Notes: a model not told the origin generated them from the letters alone. Shown: positions 1-7,086, counted from the first letter of the stretch. The stretch is DNA of 64,000 bases from Lacrimispora amygdalina (GCF_003432035.1 NZ_QOHO01000053.1:1-64000); one strand, 5' to 3'. A program made the numbers and translations.

Positions 1-19
1 TCAAGTCCTACTCGGGGAG
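1..19 (+). tRNA. 3' end of a tRNA gene cut by window start (possibly tRNA-Asn)
   Basis: The first bases, TCAAGTCCTACTCGGGGAG, fit the last part of a tRNA: most of a T-loop (TTCRANNC pattern, its first T lying outside the window), a T-stem 3' strand CCTAC, a 7-nt acceptor 3' strand TCGGGGA and a discriminator G at 19. No CCA is encoded; a T-run and a terminator follow at once. A G discriminator with a predicted 5' acceptor TCCCCGA suits tRNA-Asn, but the anticodon is outside the window, so the identity is a guess. Confidence 0.55.
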
Positions 20-24
20 TTTTT

Positions 25-52
25 AAATCACACATAATGTGTGATTTTTTTA
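25..52 (+). terminator. Intrinsic terminator after the tRNA
   Basis: A perfect 10-bp stem, AAATCACACA with TGTGTGATTT, closes a 3-nt loop (TAA) and runs into a T-tract. It sits 6 nt after the tRNA discriminator base, so it most likely ends the tRNA transcript. Confidence 0.8.
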
Positions 53-127
53 TTGTTTAAAATAAGCACATAAAGTTTCATATTGAATCATATATATAAA
101 TGTACATACCTGTTAAGGTAGTACTTA

Positions 128-203
128 GGTGCTTTCCCCAGCACCCGCATTTCCGGGCGGAAGTCTCAATCTCCTGTAGACTTCCGCCCCTCTGCGTTCT
201 TTT
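128..203 (+). other. Two tandem hairpins in the intergenic region
   Basis: A 6-bp hairpin (GGTGCT at 128-133 with AGCACC at 140-145) is followed by a perfect 12-bp hairpin (GGGCGGAAGTCT at 155-166 with AGACTTCCGCCC at 178-189) and a broken T-run near 199-206. This GC-rich block stands out in AT-rich surroundings. It could be a second terminator, or a small structured RNA. No known riboswitch motif is recognised. Confidence 0.45.
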
Positions 204-216
204 TCCGTATTTGTTA

Positions 217-243
217 ACTGCAATTCTTATATTACATATAATA
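217..243 (+). promoter_or_regulatory. Candidate SigK-type sporulation promoter
   Basis: CATATAATA at 235-243 fits the SigK -10 consensus CATANNNTA, and an AC at 217-218 lies exactly 16 bp upstream as the SigK -35 element requires. The downstream gene encodes a small proline-rich protein of a type common in spore formers. Such a short consensus arises by chance in AT-rich DNA, so this is a suggestion only. Confidence 0.35.
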
Positions 244-273
244 ATATTAACATAAAACGAAAGGGTGTAGAAT

Positions 274-576
274 ATGCCCCCATTCCCACCTTACGGCACC
301 CCTCCAGGCGGACCAGTACCTATGGGCCCTCCGCCATCAGCCGCACCGCCTAAACCAGTCCAGTCCAGATCTGCTACAAAAATGGTGAGCCCTGGTTCAA
401 TGAAAAATTGTATCGGACGCTTTACCTATATATGGATGAGCAACGGACAGGAGTTCTGGTTCTTCCCAATTCAAATATGGCGGAACAGCGTCTCAGGCTT
501 CCGCTGGGACAGAAGATTCGGCTGGTCATATGCAGGAATATCGTTAAACCGGATAGATATGTTCACCTGCTCCTGA
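274..576 (+). CDS. Small Pro-rich protein with conserved FTYIW...GFRW core
   Basis: A 100-residue protein of unknown function. The first 30 residues are Pro/Gly-rich (PPFPPYGTPPGG style), followed by an aromatic domain with RFTYIW near 49-54, EFWFFP near 59-64, SVSGFRW near 72-78 and a terminal DMFTCS. I recall this pattern from small proteins widespread in Bacilli and Clostridia, sometimes loosely labelled 'transporter'; no membrane segment is visible here. An SD-like GAAAGGGTG precedes the ATG. It lies 65 nt ahead of the next gene in the same direction. A candidate SigK promoter upstream hints at a late-sporulation, spore-surface role, which is inference. An overlapping frame at 408-632 is not needed, because this frame keeps the conserved aromatic core. 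Confidence 0.7.
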   Translation: MPPFPPYGTPPGGPVPMGPPPSAAPPKPVQSRSATKMVSPGSMKNCIGRFTYIWMSNGQEFWFFPIQIWRNSVSGFRWDRRFGWSYAGISLNRIDMFTCS

Positions 577-641
577 CAAAGAAAGTCACCCACGCAGCCA
601 GACCGTTATACGGCAACAATTCAGAAAGGTGATGTGGTAAT

Positions 642-1211
642 ATGGATAAATATATATGCCGTTACGAAACGTGCATATTACCCAAAAAAGTAGATGTACC
701 AATAGAACTTTACAAGTCGCTGCAAGGGGAATATTTTATCGGCTATGCAGATAACTTGTCTTTTGGCAACAATACCAGCGCCTGGGCCAGATTATATAAT
801 CCCAGCCGCTCACAGGTAAACTTATATGTAAATGTTTGGACTGTCTCAGATATTTCGCAAGCTCCTTACCGCGCCCAATTTTGGTTTAATGCAACTCCGC
901 CTGGGACACCGACGGACTCAGATTTGGTATCGCCTGCCAATACTGCCCTCATTCCTTTGCCAGAGCCAAAAATAAAGTTACAATATGCTTCAAATGTTGA
1001 AGGGGATCCATCGGGAGGCGTAAAAGCATTTGTTCGCAGGGCCCAACCGGAAACAACCCTGGTAGAGAGCGAAAACGGTAAACTAATATTCCCGCCGGGA
1101 GGTTCTTTATTGATATTCCTGTCTACGCCAGAAGCTCCAACAGCTTCTGCCTCTGGCAGAATAGCCTTCGGCTGGTGGGAAGAAAGCATTTATGATACTT
1201 GTATCGTATGA
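642..1211 (+). CDS. Conserved hypothetical protein (DUF6143-like)
   Basis: A 189-residue protein with no signal peptide or membrane segment. It looks like a single beta-rich domain: alternating hydrophobic strands such as VNLYVNVWTVSDI (near 59-71), a GKLIFPPGGSLLIFLS stretch and a terminal SGRIAFGWWEES. From memory this matches the clostridial family DUF6143, whose function is unknown; I could not check this. AAAGGTGATG about 11 nt upstream is the ribosome site. It probably forms one transcript with the small Pro-rich gene upstream and ends at the strong hairpin at 1222-1262. Spore association is only inferred from that neighbour. Confidence 0.65.
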   Translation: MDKYICRYETCILPKKVDVPIELYKSLQGEYFIGYADNLSFGNNTSAWARLYNPSRSQVNLYVNVWTVSDISQAPYRAQFWFNATPPGTPTDSDLVSPANTALIPLPEPKIKLQYASNVEGDPSGGVKAFVRRAQPETTLVESENGKLIFPPGGSLLIFLSTPEAPTASASGRIAFGWWEESIYDTCIV

Positions 1212-1221
1212 CAGGATTAAT

Positions 1222-1262
1222 ACAGAAAGGAAGCAAGAATTTTATTTTTGCTTCCTTTCTGT
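1222..1262 (+). terminator. 15-bp perfect hairpin after the DUF6143-like gene
   Basis: ACAGAAAGGAAGCAA (1222-1236) pairs perfectly with TTGCTTCCTTTCTGT (1248-1262) around an 11-nt AT-rich loop, 11 nt after the stop codon. No long T-run follows, but the 3' arm is T-rich. It very likely ends the two-gene transcript. Confidence 0.7.
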
Positions 1263-1432
1263 TCTGAAATCCCTTATTTAAGAGGAGATAACCTGGTACG
1301 GATTATACATTGGCATATCAGGAAATAGCCTTATCTTCTAAATTGCGGCTCTTTTTCTTTTAGAAACTTAAGAATTTATAAGTAAGGTCGATTATACATA
1401 AGTAATATTATAAAAAAAGGTGAGGGAATGAG

Positions 1433-1756
1433 ATGAACGAAGAAACATTGGTATTTGGTAAAGGTATTAAAATTTGGAGCATTATTTGCATTGTTTTAAG
1501 TGCACTTGCTTTAATTGTTAATTGTGCAATAGGGTTTTATGATATGGCTGTTATAGGTGTAGTTGTCTGTGCAGCTTATATTCTTTTGTTAGTTAAGAAA
1601 AATAAGATTGCATTTTATGCCATTGCGGTTTGTACAATAATTATCATGATTCTGAATGTGGTAATACACGATGTGGGTATTGCCTCATTAGCCGGTATTA
1701 TTAATCCTATCGTTACATTTGGTTTTCTATCGAAATACTGGAAACAGATGAAATAG
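1433..1756 (+). CDS. Small four-helix membrane protein, unknown function
   Basis: A 107-residue, very hydrophobic protein with about four transmembrane segments (near 13-32, 36-53, 58-76 and 80-98) and a short basic C-terminus (SKYWKQMK). AAAGGTGAGG lies just before the ATG. Base composition is clearly more AT-rich than the following genes, which may mean recent acquisition. It stands alone between two terminators. I do not recognise a family. Confidence 0.6.
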   Translation: MNEETLVFGKGIKIWSIICIVLSALALIVNCAIGFYDMAVIGVVVCAAYILLLVKKNKIAFYAIAVCTIIIMILNVVIHDVGIASLAGIINPIVTFGFLSKYWKQMK

Positions 1757-1768
1757 CGGTTATTATTG

Positions 1769-1802
1769 AAGCAACTATCTAAAATGGTGGTTGCTTTTTT
1801 TA
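1769..1802 (+). terminator. Terminator of the small membrane protein gene
   Basis: AAGCAAC (1769-1775) pairs with GTTGCTT (1790-1796), followed by a T-run to 1801, 13 nt after the stop codon. Confidence 0.75.
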
Positions 1803-1861
1803 TTACCAATTTTGTTTAAATTAGGTTCAAATATACGATTAAGTCTATTTAAACGGATTTT

Positions 1862-1894
1862 GAAAATAAAAAAACCCCGTAAACACGAGGTTTT
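1862..1894 (-). terminator. Terminator of the infC-rpmI-rplT operon
   Basis: On the minus strand AAAACCTCGT pairs with ACGGGGTTTT (one G-U wobble) around a 4-nt loop and leads into a T-rich stretch, 18 nt after the rplT stop. Confidence 0.8.
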
Positions 1895-1912
1895 CGAGGT
1901 TTGAATCTGCGA

Positions 1913-2269
1913 TTAAGCCACCTTGGATTTTGCAAGCTCAGCTAATTTTGCGAAGCCTTCTGCATCATTAACAGCCATGTCAGCTAATACTTTTCTGTTT
2001 AAATCAACACCAGCCAGCTTTAATCCATGCATAAATACGCTGTAGGATACGCCGTTGATACGGGCAGCTGCATTGATACGGGCAATCCATAACTGTCTGA
2101 ACTGTCTCTTTCTTTCTTTTCTGCCTGCATAAGAACTTGTTAAAGCTCTCATTACGGACTGTTTTGCTACTCTATACTGTTTGGAACGAGCGCCTCTGTA
2201 GCCTTTAGCCATCTTTAACACTCTGTTATGTCTTTTCTTAGCGTTCATACCGCCTTTAATTCTTGCCAT
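1913..2269 (-). CDS. rplT: 50S ribosomal protein L20
   Basis: A 118-residue basic protein, the standard length for L20. It binds 23S rRNA early in 50S assembly, and in Bacillus it also represses its own operon by acting on the infC leader. The N-terminus ([20 protein letters not shown]) and the [19 protein letters not shown] region are typical. AAGGAGG stands 8 nt before the ATG. It is the last gene of infC-rpmI-rplT, 29 nt after rpmI, and is followed by a terminator. Confidence 0.98.
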   Translation of the reverse strand: MARIKGGMNAKKRHNRVLKMAKGYRGARSKQYRVAKQSVMRALTSSYAGRKERKRQFRQLWIARINAAARINGVSYSVFMHGLKLAGVDLNRKVLADMAVNDAEGFAKLAELAKSKVA

Positions 2270-2298
2270 CGGTCTTTCCTCCTTCTCAACTTAGAATT

Positions 2299-2496
2299 CT
2301 ATAAATATGGTAAAATCTTTTTCATTACTTTTGCATTGGTTGCATCAGTAACAATATCTTTTCTAAGATTTCTTTTTCTCTTAGTAGATTTCTTAGTTAA
2401 GATGTGAGATTTGTAAGCTTTATTTCTTACAAGCTTTCCTGTACCTGTAACTTTGAAACGTTTTGCAGCTGATTTGCTTGTTTTTAATTTAGGCAT
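2299..2496 (-). CDS. rpmI: 50S ribosomal protein L35
   Basis: A 65-residue, strongly basic protein with the L35 signature [20 protein letters not shown] and a C-terminal KKILPYL. It is part of the large ribosomal subunit. It is the middle gene of the operon, 27 nt after infC and 29 nt before rplT, with a strong AAGGAGG site. Confidence 0.98.
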   Translation of the reverse strand: MPKLKTSKSAAKRFKVTGTGKLVRNKAYKSHILTKKSTKRKRNLRKDIVTDATNAKVMKKILPYL

Positions 2497-2523
2497 TGTA
2501 TTTTCCTCCTTGATAATGTTCTT

Positions 2524-3030
2524 TTAGCGTTTTGCGGTTAAAAACATAACCATGCTTCTTCCTTCCACTTTCGATGGTTTGTCGATTGTCGCAATATCGG
2601 ATAACTTCTCAGCGAAATCATCTAAAATATATCTTGACTTTGACATATGCGCCATCTCACGACCTCTGAAACGTAAGGTTACCTTAACTTTATCTCCTTT
2701 TTCGAGGAACTTCCTTGCGGCGCCCATCTTTGTATTCAAATCATTCGTATCAATGTTGGGAGATAAACGAACTTCTTTTATTTCGATTACCTTCTGTTTC
2801 TTTTTAGCTTCTTTTTCTTTTCTTGCCAGCTCATAACGATACTTACCGTAATCGATGATCTTGCAAACCGGTGGTTTCGCGGTAGGAGCAATTTTAACCA
2901 AATCAAGCTCTGCTTCTTTTGCCATCTGCATGGCATCTTTGGTTGACATAACTCCAAGCTTTTCTCCGTTTTCACCAATCAACAGAATTTCTTTATCTCT
3001 GATCTGTTCATTAATCATTAAATCGCTAAT
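2524..3030 (-). CDS. infC: Translation initiation factor IF-3, probable AUU start
   Basis: IF-3 binds the 30S subunit and checks start codon pairing. The protein has the N-domain (INEQIRDKEILLIGENGEKLG), a lysine-rich linker (ARKEKEAKKKQKVIEIKEVRLSP) and the C-domain (VTLRFRGREMAH). The longest ATG frame begins at 3018, but its only SD, GGAGGTG at 3038-3044, is 19 nt away. An in-frame ATT at 3028-3030 lies 7 nt from that SD and gives MSDLMINEQIRD, so I place the start there (168 residues). An AUU start is known for Escherichia coli infC, where IF-3 discriminates against it and so limits its own synthesis. First gene of infC-rpmI-rplT. Confidence 0.93.
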   Translation of the reverse strand: MSDLMINEQIRDKEILLIGENGEKLGVMSTKDAMQMAKEAELDLVKIAPTAKPPVCKIIDYGKYRYELARKEKEAKKKQKVIEIKEVRLSPNIDTNDLNTKMGAARKFLEKGDKVKVTLRFRGREMAHMSKSRYILDDFAEKLSDIATIDKPSKVEGRSMVMFLTAKR

Positions 3031-3241
3031 TGTCGTGCACCTCCATTATATTGTGTGTGTATTGGTCGGAATCACATTGCTGCCTTTAGGCATAAAAAAA
3101 AGTAGATAGACAAACGCTATCCACCACCAAAGTCTCTACACAGTATACCTATGTATCAAAGGCTATGAACCAGGGACACTTACTCGTGCCGTGGTGAGGC
3201 GGATACCTACTTTCCTGTCTGTTGTTTCCACAACTTTTATT
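3031..3241 (-). promoter_or_regulatory. infC operon leader with attenuator hairpin
   Basis: About 200 nt of untranslated leader lie between the promoter and infC. On the minus strand GTAGAGAC (3132-3139) pairs with GTC-TA-TCTAC (3102-3111, 2-nt bulge) and runs into eight T at 3094-3101, an intrinsic terminator about 63 nt before the start codon. Upstream sequence can form further structure. Bacillus subtilis controls this operon by L20-dependent attenuation in a long leader, so the same is likely here. It is not a T-box: the conserved T-box motif is absent. Confidence 0.75.
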
Positions 3242-3270
3242 ATAATACTACACAATTTGTGATATGTCAA
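3242..3270 (-). promoter_or_regulatory. SigA promoter of infC-rpmI-rplT
   Basis: TTGACA (3265-3270), a 17-bp spacer and TATTAT (3242-3247) on the minus strand. The -35 box is perfect. Confidence 0.85.
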
Positions 3271-3340
3271 TGTTTTTCCGCTTTAATTTATGACTGAAAT
3301 TACAGCCGGCACCTTTTTTATGATTTTGTAAATAATATAG

Positions 3341-3391
3341 AAGAAAGACAAAAACCTGCCGGATTTCTGCCGGTATGTCTTTGTCTTTCTT
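3341..3391 (-). terminator. Terminator hairpin after the DUF1540 gene
   Basis: A long inverted repeat: AGAAAGACAAA on the left mirrors TTTGTCTTTCT on the right, with an inner CCGG/CCGG hairpin that runs on the minus strand into a T-run. It starts 6 nt after the DUF1540 stop codon. Confidence 0.7.
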
Positions 3392-3397
3392 TTACCT

Positions 3398-3712
3398 TTA
3401 TCTGGTCCTAAATGTTGCACACTCCGTATGCCCCGCTTCTCTGGCACCATCACCTGCAATGCCGATGTGCTCTGCCGAACAGTGACGGCCCTCATTGTAT
3501 ATACAGTTAACCGCTTCACAATCTACTTCCAGTCTGCTCTCTGGCGTTTTGAATAAGTTATGAAAAGAACCGTCTTTGTTCTCATCAAAGCTTCCGCAGC
3601 AGGTATCAGCCGTATCCTTGGCCTGAGATCCTTCCACAATAATTGCAGACTTGCAACAGCAATTATCAGAATTATGCAAACAACTGGTTACATTGCAGTC
3701 CAATTTTGTCAT
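3398..3712 (-). CDS. Cys-rich protein with two DUF1540 domains
   Basis: A 104-residue protein made of two copies of the DUF1540 motif. Copy 1 spans about residues 3-44 (CNVTSCLHN...CCCKSAIIVEG...DTCCGSF); copy 2 spans about 64-102 (CEAVNCIYN...HCSAEHIGIAG...TECATF). Each has four or more cysteines spaced as in a small metal-binding or disulfide-rich fold; the function is unknown. The first ATG (3718) is only 2 nt from AGGAGG, whereas the third codon ATG (3712) is 8 nt away, so I start at MTKLDCN. It lies downstream of thrS in the same direction but after a strong hairpin. Confidence 0.85.
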   Translation of the reverse strand: MTKLDCNVTSCLHNSDNCCCKSAIIVEGSQAKDTADTCCGSFDENKDGSFHNLFKTPESRLEVDCEAVNCIYNEGRHCSAEHIGIAGDGAREAGHTECATFRTR

Positions 3713-3766
3713 ATTCATTTCCTCCTGGAATTCTTATTGAGATTTTCTTTCAGGAGGTATTATGCT

Positions 3767-3811
3767 CCGAGGGAGAGGAAAATATTCTCACGAATCGTTC
3801 CTCTCCCTCGG
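3767..3811 (-). terminator. 14-bp perfect inverted repeat after thrS
   Basis: CCGAGGGAGAGGAA (3767-3780) pairs perfectly with TTCCTCTCCCTCGG (3798-3811) around a 17-nt loop, 12 nt after the thrS stop. There is no T-run after it on either strand, so it may act as an RNA-stabilising 3' structure or a factor-dependent stop rather than a classical terminator. Confidence 0.55.
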
Positions 3812-3823
3812 AATCATATGATA

Positions 3824-5785
3824 TTATTTAGACTCTTCTGTTACATTGATCTTCTTAATTTCTTTGGTACGGATCTCCCGGCAGATCTCATCAATAAAGT
3901 CTGCAACCGGCCGCTGTCCTTCATCTCCGTTAAAGCGGCTGCGTACGGAAACCACACCATCTTCCTCTTCTTTCTGTCCCACTACCAGCATATACGGCAG
4001 TTTTGAAAGACGGGCTTCGCGGATTTTATAACCGATTTTTTCGGAACGCTCATCTACTGTTGCAAGAATTCCGTTTGCTTTCAGCTGGTCAGCCACTTTC
4101 GCTGCATACTCATGATACTTTTCGGAAATTGGGAGAACGCGGACCTGTTCCGGACACAACCAGGTCGGGAAGGCACCTTCGTATTTTTCAATCAGCCATG
4201 CAAGAGTTCTTTCATAGCAGCCAATGGATGTTCTGTGAATAATATATGGACGTTTCTTTGTTCCATCCTTATCTACAAAGCTCATGTCAAAACGTTCTGC
4301 CAGGAACATATCCAGCTGGATGGTGATCATCGTGTCTTCCTTGCCATATACATTCTTAGCCTGGATATCCAGCTTCGGACCATAGAATGCTGCTTCTCCC
4401 ACTGCTTCCGTATACTCAATTCCAATGTGATCCAGGATTTTACGCATCATGTCCTGTACTTCATCCCACATCTCGGGAGTTCCAAGGTAGTGGCTGGCAT
4501 TGTCAGGATCCCATTTGGACATCCGGTAAGTCACATCCCCTTCCAGACCAAGAGTTGTTAAGCAGTATTTTGCAAGATCCACACAGCCCTTAAACTCTTC
4601 CTCAATCTGATCCGGACGGACGATTAAATGGCCTTCGGAAATAGTAAACTGGCGTACCCGGGTAAGTCCATGCATCTCTCCGGAATCTTCATTTCTAAAC
4701 AGAGTTGATGTTTCACCATATCTGCATGGAAGATCGCGGTAAGATTTCTGGCTCTGTTTGTACACATAATACTGGAATGGACATGTCATGGGGCGAAGAG
4801 CAAACACTTCATCATCTTTTTCTTCATCCCCAAGAACAAACATGCCTTCTTTGTAATGATCCCAGTGGTCAGAGATAATATACAAATCCCGCTTTGCCAT
4901 AAGAGGTGTCTTGGTTCTCATATAACCGCGTCTCTCCTCTTCATCCTCAATCCATCGCTGCATGGTCTGAACGATCTTAGCACCCTTGGGCATTAAAAGG
5001 GGCAGACCCTGACCAATGACATCAACAGTGGCAAACAGTTCTAAATCACGGCCAAGCTTGTTGTGATCACGGTTTTTGATATTGGCTAAATATTCCAGAT
5101 ATTCATTTAACTCGTCTTTCTTTGAGAATGCTGTTCCGTAAATGCGGGCAAGCATGGCATTCTTTTCGCTTCCTCTCCAGTATGCACCGGAGGATGAAGT
5201 CAGTTTAAATGCCTTGATCGGCTTTGTGCTCATAAGGTGAGGTCCTGCGCAAAGATCGGTAAAATCTCCCTGCTTATAAAAAGAGATCTCTTCTCCTTCA
5301 GGCAGGTCTAAAATCAGTTCCACCTTATAAGGCTCACCCTTTTCTTCCATAAATTTAACTGCTTCTTCTCTTGGAAGAGTAAAACGCTCAATGGCTTCCC
5401 CTTCTTTGATGATCTTTTTCATTTCTGCTTCAATTTTATCCAGATCTTCTCTGGAAAAAGAAGGATTGTCAAAATCATAATAAAATCCATTCTCAATAGA
5501 AGGTCCAATAGCAAGTTTGGCCTGAGGATAAAGTCTTTTCACTGCCTGAGCCAGGATATGGCTGGTTGTATGACGGTAAGCCGCAAGACCTGCAGGATCG
5601 CTGACTGTTAAAATGCTTAAACTGCAATCCTTATTTACTGTAGTTCGTAAATCCACAACCTCTCCATCTATCTCGCCTGCACAGGCATTTCTGGCAAGTC
5701 CTTCACTGATATCAGAAGCGATATCAATGACTGACATTGCATGATCATACTCTTTGACCGAACCGTCTTTTAACGTAATCTTCAT
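3824..5785 (-). CDS. thrS: Threonyl-tRNA synthetase
   Basis: This class II enzyme joins threonine to tRNA-Thr. It has an N-terminal TGS domain (MKITLKDGSVKEYD), an editing domain with HTTSH (HxxxH, near residues 72-76), a catalytic core with FRNEDSGEMHGLTRVRQF (motif 2) and a C-terminal anticodon domain. Length is 653 residues, usual for the family. A frame opening at 5806 exists, but its extra codons are the Shine-Dalgarno AAAGGAG itself; the ATG at 5785 has the right spacing and gives the typical N-terminus. Expression is controlled by the T-box upstream. Confidence 0.97.
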   Translation of the reverse strand: MKITLKDGSVKEYDHAMSVIDIASDISEGLARNACAGEIDGEVVDLRTTVNKDCSLSILTVSDPAGLAAYRHTTSHILAQAVKRLYPQAKLAIGPSIENGFYYDFDNPSFSREDLDKIEAEMKKIIKEGEAIERFTLPREEAVKFMEEKGEPYKVELILDLPEGEEISFYKQGDFTDLCAGPHLMSTKPIKAFKLTSSSGAYWRGSEKNAMLARIYGTAFSKKDELNEYLEYLANIKNRDHNKLGRDLELFATVDVIGQGLPLLMPKGAKIVQTMQRWIEDEEERRGYMRTKTPLMAKRDLYIISDHWDHYKEGMFVLGDEEKDDEVFALRPMTCPFQYYVYKQSQKSYRDLPCRYGETSTLFRNEDSGEMHGLTRVRQFTISEGHLIVRPDQIEEEFKGCVDLAKYCLTTLGLEGDVTYRMSKWDPDNASHYLGTPEMWDEVQDMMRKILDHIGIEYTEAVGEAAFYGPKLDIQAKNVYGKEDTMITIQLDMFLAERFDMSFVDKDGTKKRPYIIHRTSIGCYERTLAWLIEKYEGAFPTWLCPEQVRVLPISEKYHEYAAKVADQLKANGILATVDERSEKIGYKIREARLSKLPYMLVVGQKEEEDGVVSVRSRFNGDEGQRPVADFIDEICREIRTKEIKKINVTEESK

Positions 5786-5828
5786 TGTTCTAATCTCCTT
5801 TACCAATTATTTTGAATCATGGATCAAA

Positions 5829-6095
5829 TAAAAAAAGCCCCTTTCCATATGTTTCCATACAGAAAGGGACGATTCTAACTTAATAAATCGCGGTTCCACC
5901 CTACTTGAAAGAATGATTCACTCATTCAAACCACTTATACTGATGATAACGGAATCACCGTTCCCGATTAAGGGACGCTCCAAGCTGGTCTTCTCCTGAT
6001 ATTCCGGCAAGGCACTTTCACCGTATATGCCTCTCTCTGAGCTCTCCTGTCAGGATACTGGTCTTGTCACCGCTTTATCTTTATTGCTTTTCTAT
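5829..6095 (-). promoter_or_regulatory. T-box leader of thrS, specifier ACC (Thr)
   Basis: The minus strand carries the T-box sequence AGGGTGGAACCGCG (near 5889-5903), a Stem I with AGTA on one side of its internal loop and GAAG-ACC-AGC on the other (specifier ACC at 5987-5989, a threonine codon), a distal GGTGAAA loop, and a terminator CCCTTTC / GGAAAGGGG with a T-run at 5829-5870. Uncharged tRNA-Thr should bind and favour the antiterminator, raising thrS expression. Confidence 0.93.
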
Positions 6096-6101
6096 GCCTA
6101 A

Positions 6102-6129
6102 ATTATAACACTCAAAAACGTTTTGTCAA
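6102..6129 (-). promoter_or_regulatory. SigA promoter of thrS
   Basis: TTGACA (6124-6129), a 16-bp spacer and a perfect TATAAT (6102-6107) on the minus strand, just upstream of the T-box. Confidence 0.85.
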
Positions 6130-6147
6130 GCGTCATGAAATATTTTC

Positions 6148-7059
6148 TTACAAAAGGAGAAGAAGTGACGCTGTTATTGCCACAATGCTGATTATAATTG
6201 AAAGGGAATTAATGGCACTTGCCATTTCAATATCGCCTTTTAATTCCGCTGTGAATGCTGGTGAAATGCCCGCAACCGGGCCAAGAGTGACTATTGCAAG
6301 CGTCTGACGGATCTCCAGACTAAAGGGGGCAAAAAAGTAAAAACCCACGGCCATTGCGATTGCAATTGTATACCTCAACCCAAGTATCTGGATAATTTTT
6401 TTGATTTTTTCTTTATCCATACGGATTTCAAATCCAATTCCAAGCATAAGCAGAGCCAGAAATGCATTGGCTGCTCCTGCAGTATCTGCAAAGCTGATTA
6501 TGATACCTGGAAGCTTGATATTTAGGAGGCCTAAAATTGTCATGACCACATAGGAATCAAATGGTACAGAAGAAAAAAGCTTTTTCACAACCTTGTTAAA
6601 AGAAGGCTTATCCTCTCCTCCTGCCGCCATACTGGCAAGAGAATAGGTCAGTCCTGTACACATCACTGAATTCCCGGCATCAAAAAGACTGGTTGCCGCA
6701 AAACCTACAGGACTTAAGAAGCTCTGCACAAAAGGCATTGTGAAAGTCCCTATATTATAGCCGGACATATTAAGCATGGCGAAGGCTTTGCTGTCTCCGG
6801 AGCGGGAAATATTGGTGATATATCCGGTCCCTATCGTTATAAAATTACAAAAAATCCCAATAACACACATGGCAAGGAGGGAACGCTCCATAGTGATTTT
6901 GCTGAAATTGGAAACAATGGCAGCCGGAAGGGTGATCTTTATCACTATTCTGGAAAACAGATAAAAATCTTTTGCCTGAAAAAAACCTGCCCGTTTCAGT
7001 AAATAGCCCATTATAATAATCGCCACAAAGGCTGCTGCCCTCACTAGTACTGCTGTCAT
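6148..7059 (-). CDS. AEC family transporter (auxin efflux carrier type permease)
   Basis: A 303-residue integral membrane protein with about ten hydrophobic segments, split by a hydrophilic loop near 150-165 (GGEDKPSFNKVVKKLFSS). The GYLLKRAGFF N-terminus, ITLPAAIVSNF and the small-residue GPVAGISPAFTAELKGD near the end are typical of the AEC/MdcF permeases, which carry organic anions such as malonate or malate. The substrate cannot be read here. AGAGGAG is 5 nt before the ATG. It is separated from ilvE upstream by a terminator-like hairpin, so it may be transcribed by read-through or on its own. Confidence 0.85.
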   Translation of the reverse strand: MTAVLVRAAAFVAIIIMGYLLKRAGFFQAKDFYLFSRIVIKITLPAAIVSNFSKITMERSLLAMCVIGIFCNFITIGTGYITNISRSGDSKAFAMLNMSGYNIGTFTMPFVQSFLSPVGFAATSLFDAGNSVMCTGLTYSLASMAAGGEDKPSFNKVVKKLFSSVPFDSYVVMTILGLLNIKLPGIIISFADTAGAANAFLALLMLGIGFEIRMDKEKIKKIIQILGLRYTIAIAMAVGFYFFAPFSLEIRQTLAIVTLGPVAGISPAFTAELKGDIEMASAINSLSIIISIVAITASLLLLL

Positions 7060-7086
7060 AAAAACTCCTCTTTAAGTCTCCAGGCA

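Noticed and set aside
408-632. Overlapping 74-codon frame suggesting a frameshifted gene
   Set aside because: The frame at 274-576 keeps the conserved aromatic core and ends at the usual Phe-x-Cys tail, so no frameshift is needed; this TTG-start frame is a shadow.
866-1189. 107-codon frame on the minus strand inside the DUF6143-like gene
   Set aside because: No SD, fully nested in a better-supported gene, and no recognisable domain.
1814-1854. 8-bp AT-only inverted repeat (GTTTAAAT/ATTTAAAC)
   Set aside because: In AT-rich spacer DNA such a repeat is expected by chance and has no flanking gene or motif.
3031-3241. T-box in the infC leader
   Set aside because: The conserved T-box sequence is absent; the known L20-type attenuation fits better.
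5786-5806. thrS start at TTG 5806
   Set aside because: The seven extra codons are the SD and spacer of the ATG at 5785.
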